Notes under the pieces: model-generated
What the model was told of the DNA's origin: nothing
The model's database searches: none
The model's input: only the letters and a program-made list of their open reading frames with translations
Part shown: positions 37,382 to 43,511 of the stretch, piece after piece
How positions within the stretch are numbered: position 1 is the stretch's first letter
Layout: each line of letters begins with the position of its first letter
Made by a program: the position numbers and the translations under genes
DNA from: Bacteroidales bacterium UBA1794
Lineage (GTDB): Bacteria > Bacteroidota > Bacteroidia > Bacteroidales > Bacteroidaceae
Direction of reading: 5' to 3'
NCBI GenBank assembly: GCA_002315435.1
Contig: DCFW01000034.1
Location: forward strand, 1 to 51,028
Length of the DNA stretch: 51,028 bases

Positions 37382-37732
37382 ATGTCCTATAGAATTGCCA
37401 TAGCAAGTAGTAATGGAGAATCTGTAAACCAACATTTCGGTAATGCAGAGAACTTTCTTATTTACGAGGTAAGTAAAGAAAAAGTAAGTTTTGTGGAAGA
37501 TCGACCGATGCAGTCGTCTTCAATTGGTGCAGGACATTCCGATGAGAAAGTTGTGTATCTGGCTGATCAGTTGCAAGATTGCAGTGTCGTTTTTGTAACA
37601 AAGATCGGGATGAAAGCCTCTCGCTATCTCTATCAACATAAGCTCAAGAGCTTTCAGGTAAATTTCTCTTTGAACTACATATTCACTACTTTGCTTAGAA
37701 ATGAGCAAAGTGGCAGGATAAAAATCATTTAA
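37382..37732 (+). CDS. NifX/NafY-family cofactor-binding protein
   Basis: A 116-residue single-domain protein of the dinitrogenase iron-molybdenum cofactor family: MSYRIAIASSNGESVNQHFGNAENFLIYEV is the typical beginning, with the conserved His in NQHFGNA. It resembles the C-terminal domain of the NifB-like protein just upstream (24 nt gap). It probably carries the NifB product to the D-K core. Last gene of the H-D-K-B-X operon; no clear terminator follows. Confidence 0.85.
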   Translation: MSYRIAIASSNGESVNQHFGNAENFLIYEVSKEKVSFVEDRPMQSSSIGAGHSDEKVVYLADQLQDCSVVFVTKIGMKASRYLYQHKLKSFQVNFSLNYIFTTLLRNEQSGRIKII

Positions 37733-37748
37733 ATTATACCGTTGATTT

Positions 37749-37805
37749 GTTATAAAAATACCATGAAAATGGTATAGGATCTGTTTTAATTCAATACTAT
37801 ATTTG
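37749..37805 (+). promoter_or_regulatory. Promoter and candidate operator of the small ORF/CBS operon
   Basis: ATACCATGAAAATGGTAT (37758-37775) is a perfect 7-bp inverted repeat with loop GAAA. It begins exactly 40 bp before the -7 box TATATTTG (37798-37805). It is identical to the site before the nifH-like gene at 15 of 18 positions. No -33 TTTG lies at the normal distance. Confidence 0.6.
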
Positions 37806-37828
37806 TAAATATTTAAAAATAAATTATT

Positions 37829-38020
37829 ATGATGTCAACTTTTAATAAACCGTTCATGGTACACTCGGAAACATTCGTCTTTCGAATGCGGAGATTGTAT
37901 GTACCAAAGAAGGAGTCCGGTCATCTACATGAGGTCATTGGAACTCCTGATTTCAAAACTATTTCTACTCCTGAAAGTCTATACAATTCTTCTGTAAAAC
38001 ACGCCTGTCACTGCTGTTGA
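37829..38020 (+). CDS. Small ORF ending in Cys codons (candidate cysteine leader peptide)
   Basis: A 63-codon ORF that begins 24 bp after a good -7 box, so it should be the first thing translated on this transcript. I do not recognise the family. The peptide is basic, with no signal or membrane segment, and ends HACHCC: three Cys codons among the last five. A dense set of mutually exclusive RNA pairings follows directly (38021-38110), before cystathionine beta-synthase. This resembles a ribosome-mediated attenuator in which cysteine supply sets ribosome speed at the last codons. At 63 codons it is long for a pure leader peptide, so a small metal- or sulfur-binding protein is an alternative. 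An ATG at 37832 is equally possible. Confidence 0.55.
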   Translation: MMSTFNKPFMVHSETFVFRMRRLYVPKKESGHLHEVIGTPDFKTISTPESLYNSSVKHACHCC

Positions 38021-38110
38021 AAAAACAGATCTTGATGACAGTATCTTTCTATATTCTTCCTGGATGTACTTCTTAAACATCCACAAGTACAGATACTACA
38101 TCTGTTTTTC
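38021..38110 (+). promoter_or_regulatory. Candidate transcription attenuator between Cys-ending ORF and CBS gene
   Basis: ACAGAT (38089-38094) and ATCTGT (38100-38105) make a 6-bp hairpin ending in a U-tract (38105-38109), terminator-like but weak. Its right arm plus U-tract (ATCTGTTTTT) is also perfectly complementary over 10 bp to AAAAACAGAT (38021-38030) right after the small ORF stop. Its left arm overlaps AGATACT (38091-38097), complementary to AGTATCT (38040-38046). Two further alternatives, GGATGT/ACATCC and GTACTT/AAGTAC, exclude each other at 38062-38090. Such competing pairings are what an attenuator needs. Confidence 0.45.
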
Positions 38111-38167
38111 CCTCTACAAGAAAAATCCCTTACAATTTCAATATACTAATCTTTAAAACCTTAAACA

Positions 38168-39532
38168 ATGGTTGCAAAAAGTATTCTTGAAACTATAGGT
38201 AATACACCTATGGTTGAATTGACACACATCGATACGGGAGTATGTCGCTTGTTCATAAAATTGGAAAATCAAAATCCAGGTGGCTCTATCAAAGACCGTG
38301 TAGGACTTTCGATGATTAATGAAGCCGAAAGGTTAGGTAAGATAAAACCAGGAGACACTATTATCGAAGCTACAGCCGGGAATACCGGTATTGGTTTAGC
38401 CTTGACTGCAAGGCTCAAAGGATATAATCTTATTCTGGTCATTCCAGATAAGATGAGCCAGGAGAAAATAAATCATTTGCGTGCGTTGGGAGTTGAAATT
38501 CTACTTACCCGATCAGATGTGGGAAAAGGACATCCCGAATATTATCAGGATTATGCCATCCGTGTTGCTAAGGAACGTGGAGCATTTTACATCAATCAAT
38601 TTGAAAATCCCGCTAATCCGTTGGCACATGAAACATCTACCGGCCCTGAAATATGGGAACAACTCAATCATGAAGTGGATGCGGTAGTTGTGGGTGTAGG
38701 TTCATCGGGAACCCTTACAGGTCTGACTCATTTCTTTAAAAAGGTATCTCCTCAGACTAATTTTGTGTTGGCAGATCCTAAAGGATCTATTTTGGCTGAT
38801 TACATTAATAAAGGAGTTTTGAGAACAGATGCCGGATCTTGGCTCGTTGAAGGAATCGGAGAGGACTTTGTGCCGATTATTGCCGATTTTTCGCTTACAC
38901 ACAAAGCCTATACGGTGAGCGATAAGGAGAGCTTTGATGCCGTGCGTGCTTTGTTGAAGAACGAAGGTATTTTGGCAGGTTCGTCCACAGGTACTCTGTT
39001 GAGTGCTGCCATACGTTATTGCCGTGAACAAACTGAGCCCAAAAGGGTAGTGACCCTTGCTTGCGATAGCGGCAACAAATATCTTTCTAAAATGTATAAT
39101 GATTATTGGTTGTTGGATCAGGGGCTCACCGGCTACGAGTTAAAAGGTGATTTGCGTGATATAATCACACGCCGTTTTAAGGATCATGCCATTATTTTTG
39201 CTGCTCCCACCGATAAACTCAAAGCTGTATATGCTCAGATGAAACTTTATGACATATCACAACTTCCGGTATTGGAGGGAAACAAAGTGGTAGGTATTAT
39301 CGATGAGTCTGATCTGTTTTTTGCTCTGCATGGCAAGGGATATAGTATGGATACTCCCGTAAAAGAGTTTATGACTACCAACATAAAAACAATCCCTTAT
39401 ACAGCTGATAGAAGTGAACTGATTAAGATTCTTGATGCCGGATTGACCGCCATTGTGGAGGATCCGAGTGGCAATTTTGAAGGCTTGATTACTCGGTTTG
39501 ATGTGATTAATTTCTTATACAAGAGCAAATAA
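38168..39532 (+). CDS. Cystathionine beta-synthase (PLP domain plus CBS pair)
   Basis: A 454-residue PLP enzyme of the cysteine synthase/cystathionine beta-synthase family. The PLP lysine is Lys42 in NPGGSIKDRVG, the Asn loop reads EATAGNTGIGLAL, and the phosphate loop VGVGSSGTLTG. From about residue 330 two CBS motifs follow (DKLKAVYAQMKLYDISQLPVLEGNKVVGIID and the repeat ending AIVEDPSGNFEGLITRFDVI), a regulatory pair found in true cystathionine beta-synthases. It would join homocysteine and serine (or activated serine) or make cysteine from sulfide. It follows the small Cys-ending ORF by 147 nt and precedes a methyltransferase by 6 nt. Confidence 0.9.
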   Translation: MVAKSILETIGNTPMVELTHIDTGVCRLFIKLENQNPGGSIKDRVGLSMINEAERLGKIKPGDTIIEATAGNTGIGLALTARLKGYNLILVIPDKMSQEKINHLRALGVEILLTRSDVGKGHPEYYQDYAIRVAKERGAFYINQFENPANPLAHETSTGPEIWEQLNHEVDAVVVGVGSSGTLTGLTHFFKKVSPQTNFVLADPKGSILADYINKGVLRTDAGSWLVEGIGEDFVPIIADFSLTHKAYTVSDKESFDAVRALLKNEGILAGSSTGTLLSAAIRYCREQTEPKRVVTLACDSGNKYLSKMYNDYWLLDQGLTGYELKGDLRDIITRRFKDHAIIFAAPTDKLKAVYAQMKLYDISQLPVLEGNKVVGIIDESDLFFALHGKGYSMDTPVKEFMTTNIKTIPYTADRSELIKILDAGLTAIVEDPSGNFEGLITRFDVINFLYKSK

Positions 39533-39538
39533 GAGCTT

Positions 39539-40297
39539 ATGATAGAAAGTGATAAGATTTACAGAACCGGACTGGAAAATGTTTCGGAGACGCTTCTCGT
39601 TCCGTTATTCTTTAAAGCCAAAGAAACTCTTGAAAAGGGAGTGGTAAGAGATTATGCCGCTGTAGAAATAATCAGTCATATCGAATATGATTTTGAGAAA
39701 ATGTCTACTGATACCTATACACAAAACCTGATTGCTATAAGAACAAAAATTTTGGATAGTATTGTGGATGAATACATACGCAATACGGAGAATCCGGTTA
39801 TTATTAATCTTGGAGCCGGACTTGATACCCGTCATCTTCGTTTTAAACACGCTAAATGGTACCAGCTTGATTTAGAGAGGCCGATGGAGTTGCGGAAAAT
39901 CTTTTTCAATGATGATGTTCGTATTACTAAAAGCTTTTTAGATTTTTCGTGGATAGATGAAATCCGCGAGAGAAAGGATATACTGATTATTGTTGAAGGG
40001 GTATTGATGTACTTGGATAAGAAGCAGGTTCAATCGATTTTTAGTGCGATTGGGGCTGTGTTCAAGAACAGTTGGATTGTATTTGATACAATACCTCAAT
40101 CGTTTGTCAAGTTGAAAAAGCATAAGAGTATTAATCTGCAATTGGCACCCTTTAAATGGGGGAACAGTTATTTGTCTGAAATAGAAAAATGGAATTACGG
40201 CTTTAAGAAAGTGACGAATTATCATTATCTGTCGAAATGGACAAATTGGCGAAATATATACAATGGATTCAAGGTAAGTTTAATGCAAATAAATTAA
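39539..40297 (+). CDS. LCM/PPM-family SAM-dependent methyltransferase
   Basis: A 252-residue class I methyltransferase of the leucine carboxyl methyltransferase/TcmP-type family. The SAM site is INLGAGLDTRHLRF; WYQLDLERPMELRK gives the acidic ribose contact; and VEGVLMYLDKKQVQSIF is the family's post-strand-4 block. Substrates in this family include carboxylates and O- or S-nucleophiles, so specificity cannot be read off. Sitting between cystathionine beta-synthase (6 nt upstream) and the gamma-lyase/synthase (14 nt downstream), it probably acts in sulfur metabolism, perhaps making a methyl thioether or ester. That is inference. Confidence 0.8.
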   Translation: MIESDKIYRTGLENVSETLLVPLFFKAKETLEKGVVRDYAAVEIISHIEYDFEKMSTDTYTQNLIAIRTKILDSIVDEYIRNTENPVIINLGAGLDTRHLRFKHAKWYQLDLERPMELRKIFFNDDVRITKSFLDFSWIDEIRERKDILIIVEGVLMYLDKKQVQSIFSAIGAVFKNSWIVFDTIPQSFVKLKKHKSINLQLAPFKWGNSYLSEIEKWNYGFKKVTNYHYLSKWTNWRNIYNGFKVSLMQIN

Positions 40298-40311
40298 TAA
40301 AAAATAGAGTT

Positions 40312-41481
40312 ATGAGTACAAATAAGAATTATGGCTTTGCAACAAAAGCCATTCATGCAGGTGAAGAGCCTGATTATAGAGAAGGTGCGAGCGGTGATGT
40401 AGTGGTTCCGATACATTTATCCACAACCTTTGCACGGAAAGATGTCACAGATCCGACGGGAGGATATGAATATACACGTTCGTTGAATCCTACTCGCAAA
40501 GCATTGGAAACCAAACTTGCATCCTTGGAAAATGCGGCTTATGGATTAGCTTTTACTTCGGGATTGGCTGCTGAGTCGACCGTGCTGTTGTCATTACTAA
40601 AATCTGGAGACCATATTGTGGCCTTTGAAGATTTGTATGGTGGAACAAAGCGTTTATTCAATAATGTATTTAAAAAATTAGAATACGGAGTAAGCTATGT
40701 AGATGCTACTGATCCTACAGAAGTAGAAAAAGCGATCACGCCTGCTACCAAATTGGTATGGATCGAAACACCTTCTAATCCGTTGCTGAAAATATCTGAT
40801 ATCAAAGCTATCGCAGAAATAAGCCACAAGCATCACTTGATTCTGGTAGTTGATAATACTTTTCTTTCTCCCTATTTCCAAAAGCCGTTGAATTTGGGAG
40901 CCGATATTGTGGTACACAGCTCTACCAAATATATCGGTGGTCATAGTGATGTGCTTGGCGGAGCTGTATTAGTGAATGATCCTGTGTATTATGAGAAGAT
41001 TCAATACAATCAAAATGCTGTGGGTGCGGTGCTTCCTCCATTTGATTCGTATTTAACCTTGAGAGGAATAAAGACGCTTGCTGTCAGATTGGAGCAACAT
41101 CAGAAAAATGCGTTGGAGGTGGCTCACTATTTAGAGAACCATCCCAAAGTAAAAAAAGTTATTTATCCCGGTTTGGAGAGTCATCCCCAACATGCACTAG
41201 CTAAAGTACAAGCTACAGGATTTGGTGGGGTATTGTCTTTTGAATTGAAGGGAACGCTAGAAGATGCAAAAGCATTTTTAAAGAAATTGAATGTGTTTGC
41301 TTTGGCTGAAAGTTTAGGTGGCGTGGAGTCACTTATTGAATTGCCATCACTGATGACACACTCTTCTGTTGCTAAAGAAGTGCGAGATAAAATTGGTATC
41401 ACAGATACCTTGATTCGCGTATCTGTAGGAATCGAAGATATTCATGATTTAATAGCTGATCTGAAGCAAGCTCTGGAATGA
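40312..41481 (+). CDS. Cystathionine gamma-lyase/gamma-synthase family PLP enzyme
   Basis: A 389-residue trans-sulfuration enzyme of the Cys/Met metabolism PLP family. The PLP lysine lies in VVHSSTKYIGGHSDVLGG; other family blocks are YTRSLNPTRKALE, IETPSNPLLKISDI and VVDNTFLSPYFQ. With cystathionine beta-synthase in the same operon it could complete homocysteine-to-cysteine conversion (gamma-lyase). Gamma-synthase and methionine gamma-lyase activity cannot be excluded by eye. The ATG at 40312 gives the standard N-terminus (ATKAIHAGEEPD). The frame runs upstream to 40237 inside the methyltransferase gene, and that start is rejected. Confidence 0.9.
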   Translation: MSTNKNYGFATKAIHAGEEPDYREGASGDVVVPIHLSTTFARKDVTDPTGGYEYTRSLNPTRKALETKLASLENAAYGLAFTSGLAAESTVLLSLLKSGDHIVAFEDLYGGTKRLFNNVFKKLEYGVSYVDATDPTEVEKAITPATKLVWIETPSNPLLKISDIKAIAEISHKHHLILVVDNTFLSPYFQKPLNLGADIVVHSSTKYIGGHSDVLGGAVLVNDPVYYEKIQYNQNAVGAVLPPFDSYLTLRGIKTLAVRLEQHQKNALEVAHYLENHPKVKKVIYPGLESHPQHALAKVQATGFGGVLSFELKGTLEDAKAFLKKLNVFALAESLGGVESLIELPSLMTHSSVAKEVRDKIGITDTLIRVSVGIEDIHDLIADLKQALE

Positions 41482-41517
41482 GCAGATTTGATAGGAAAGA
41501 ATAACGCAAATAAAAAA

Positions 41518-41548
41518 GCCGAAGTTAAAAATATAACTTCGGCCTTTT
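41518..41548. terminator. Bidirectional terminator between gamma-lyase and metY genes
   Basis: GCCGAAGTTA (41518-41527) and TAACTTCGGC (41534-41543) are perfect 10-bp arms with a 6-nt loop. An A-run lies to the left and TTTTT to the right, so it can work for both converging genes. Confidence 0.9.
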
Positions 41549-41578
41549 TGTCATGATAGTTGAACTGTGTATGTATGG

Positions 41579-42865
41579 TTAGACTGCTTCAAAAGCTTGC
41601 TCCAAATCATCAATAATGTCATCGATATGTTCTGTACCAATAGATAAGCGGATCGTGTTTGGTTTGATACCTTGATCAAGTAACTCTTCCGGACTTAATT
41701 GTGAGTGTGTGGTGCTGGCTGGGTGAATCACCAATGACTTCACATCAGCCACGTTGGCTAGTAATGAGAATATCTTCAGATGATCAATCCATGCCTGAGC
41801 CTCTTTTGCTCCACCCTTAATTTCAAAGGTGAAAATAGAAGCCGCTCCGTTAGGGAAATACTTTTCGTATAGTTTATGATCGGGATGTGAATGCAATGAA
41901 GGATGATTCACACGCTCAACTTTCGAATTCTTTGACAAATACTTTACGACTTTCAATGTGTTCTCTACATGGCGCTCCACACGCAATGACAATGTTTCTA
42001 CACCTTGCAGTAATAAGAATGCGTTGAACGGACTTAATGTAGCACCTGTATCACGTAATAGAATGGCACGGATACGTGTCACGTATGCAGCAGGACCTAC
42101 AGCATCGGCAAAGCGAATGCCATGGTAACTGGCATCCGGTTCGGTGAGTTGAGGGAACTTGCCACTGCCTTTCCAGTCAAACTTGCCCGAATCAACAATT
42201 ACACCACCCAGTGTTGTGCCGTGACCGCCCAAGAACTTTGTAGCTGAATGAACCACAACATCAGCTCCATGTTCGATGGGACGGATAAGATAAGGTGTAC
42301 CGAAAGTGTTGTCAATGATTAATGGAATTTTATGTTTGTGCGCTATTGCAGCCACGGCATCTATGTCAATAATGTTAGAATTCGGATTACCCAACGATTC
42401 AATAAAGATCAATTTAGTATTATCCTGAATGGCTTTCTCGAAGTTATCCAATTTCTCCGGGTCAACAAATGTGGTTGTCACACCATATGCTTTCAGAGTG
42501 TGTGCAAGCAAATTGTATGTACCGCCATAAATTGTTTTGGCTGATACCACATGATCTCCTTGTTTTGTAATATTTTCAATAGCATATGTCACAGCAGCTG
42601 CACCACTGGCAACAGCTAGTCCGGCAACACCACCTTCAAGAGCAGCAACACGGTCTTCAAACACGCCTTGTGTTGAATTGGTGAGGCGACCATAAATATT
42701 ACCTGCATCTGCCAAGCCGAAGCGGGCTGCAGCATGCGCTGAATTGTGGAATACGTACGAAGTTGTCTGGTAAATAGGCACTGCGCGTGAATCTGTTACA
42801 GGATCAGCTGTTTCCTGTCCTACATGTAATTGAAGTGTTTCGAAATGAAGTTTTTTTTCTGCCAT
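41579..42865 (-). CDS. metY: O-acetylhomoserine sulfhydrylase (MetY)
   Basis: A 428-residue PLP enzyme of the long Cys/Met family, O-acetyl-L-homoserine aminocarboxypropyltransferase. It adds sulfide, or methanethiol, to O-acetylhomoserine to give homocysteine or methionine. Diagnostic blocks are FETLQLHVGQE..DPVTDSRAVPIYQTTSYVF, IYGRLTNSTQGVFEDRVAALEGG, and the PLP lysine in VVHSATKFLGGHGTTLGG. The length and the VGPAAYVTRIRAILLRDTGA insert mark MetY rather than MetB. It converges on the sulfur operon and has the same operator-like element in its promoter. In R. rubrum a MetY-type enzyme consumes the methanethiol released by methylthio-alkane reductase. Confidence 0.95.
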   Translation of the reverse strand: MAEKKLHFETLQLHVGQETADPVTDSRAVPIYQTTSYVFHNSAHAAARFGLADAGNIYGRLTNSTQGVFEDRVAALEGGVAGLAVASGAAAVTYAIENITKQGDHVVSAKTIYGGTYNLLAHTLKAYGVTTTFVDPEKLDNFEKAIQDNTKLIFIESLGNPNSNIIDIDAVAAIAHKHKIPLIIDNTFGTPYLIRPIEHGADVVVHSATKFLGGHGTTLGGVIVDSGKFDWKGSGKFPQLTEPDASYHGIRFADAVGPAAYVTRIRAILLRDTGATLSPFNAFLLLQGVETLSLRVERHVENTLKVVKYLSKNSKVERVNHPSLHSHPDHKLYEKYFPNGAASIFTFEIKGGAKEAQAWIDHLKIFSLLANVADVKSLVIHPASTTHSQLSPEELLDQGIKPNTIRLSIGTEHIDDIIDDLEQAFEAV

Positions 42866-42931
42866 AATAAAAGTCTCCTATATTATTTACATTTGAATAT
42901 TGTAGTATTTTTATCTCTTTGATTACATTTA

Positions 42932-42988
42932 CAAAATTAGTTCTCTTTCATTCTAATAGATATAGCATATTCGGGTTATTTTCGTACC
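42932..42988 (-). promoter_or_regulatory. Promoter and candidate operator of metY
   Basis: On the minus strand TAATTTTG (42939-42932) is a -7 box. ATAACCCGAATATGCTAT (42979-42962) starts exactly 40 bp before it and keeps the ATAnC...GnTAT ends of the other two sites; GGTAC (42988-42984) precedes it as before the nifH-like gene. It is the most diverged of the three copies. No SAM-type riboswitch fold was seen in the leader. Confidence 0.45.
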
Positions 42989-43142
42989 ATGTTTATGTTA
43001 TTATTACTTCTTTAGCATTTATTTTGTGTCTTTTGATATGCAAATGTAAACAAATTTATTCATTTTCGTGTTAGGAATGTACAGAGGTCATCTCTGTATA
43101 AACAAGGAAAAAGATAGAATTACGAACTTAATTTTCAGCTAT

Positions 43143-43421
43143 ATGGCGAAAGTAAAAAATATGACCGGCCCTGATCGCTTTCATAATCCTCCATCCGAAT
43201 ACGATTCTTGGTTAGATTATTGGGAGAAGAAGACAGGCAAGAAAGCATCTACTTGCGGTGCAACAGATTGTTCAACCACAAAAGGCATTGTCGGAGGGCA
43301 TGTTGTGATGGTTGGCAGTTCAGACACTACTCATTATATTACACCCTTGTGTCGTCCGTGCAACAATCGTGCCGATACCTTTTATGTATCTACAGAGTTG
43401 ATACCCGTGCCTGAGTTATAA
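43143..43421 (+). CDS. Small Cys/His protein with HNH/treble-clef-like motif
   Basis: A 92-residue cytoplasmic protein. Pairs CGATDC and LCRPC flank a GGHVVMV strand, the layout of a treble-clef zinc finger or a degenerate HNH nuclease; the ending is CNNRADTFYV. The N-terminus (TGPDRFHNPPSEYDSWLDYWEKKTGKK) is polar and helical. The ATG at 43143 is chosen; the frame reaches 43068 without a convincing N-terminus. No function can be assigned. It stands alone between metY (divergent) and a strong terminator. Confidence 0.65.
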   Translation: MAKVKNMTGPDRFHNPPSEYDSWLDYWEKKTGKKASTCGATDCSTTKGIVGGHVVMVGSSDTTHYITPLCRPCNNRADTFYVSTELIPVPEL

Positions 43422-43425
43422 AAAA

Positions 43426-43480
43426 AGTTCCGACAGGAGAATGCTTTATTAGCTATTCATACCTGTCGGAACTCTTTTTT
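43426..43480. terminator. Bidirectional terminator
   Basis: AGTTCCGACAGG (43426-43437) and CCTGTCGGAACT (43462-43473) form a perfect 12-bp stem with a 24-nt loop. A-run on the left and T7 on the right serve both the small Cys/His gene and the converging peptidase gene. Confidence 0.88.
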
Positions 43481-43511
43481 TATATCTATTCTTATCTTGT
43501 ATCCTAATCGT

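Noticed and set aside
32309..37732. Ordinary nitrogen-fixation operon
   Set aside because: NifD-like protein lacks Gln191/His195 equivalents, NifEN, NifV and NifI are missing, and all neighbours act on sulfur amino acids. Not fully excluded without phylogeny.
32309..37732. Chlorophyll- or F430-type nitrogenase-like reductase
   Set aside because: A full NifB with NifX and a Cys275 equivalent is present; those systems have no NifB-made cofactor.
40237..40311. N-terminal extension of the gamma-lyase/synthase
   Set aside because: Lies inside the methyltransferase gene and does not resemble family N-termini; ATG 40312 preferred.
42866..43067. SAM riboswitch in the metY leader
   Set aside because: No conserved multi-helix core could be found; only the -7 box and the operator-like site.
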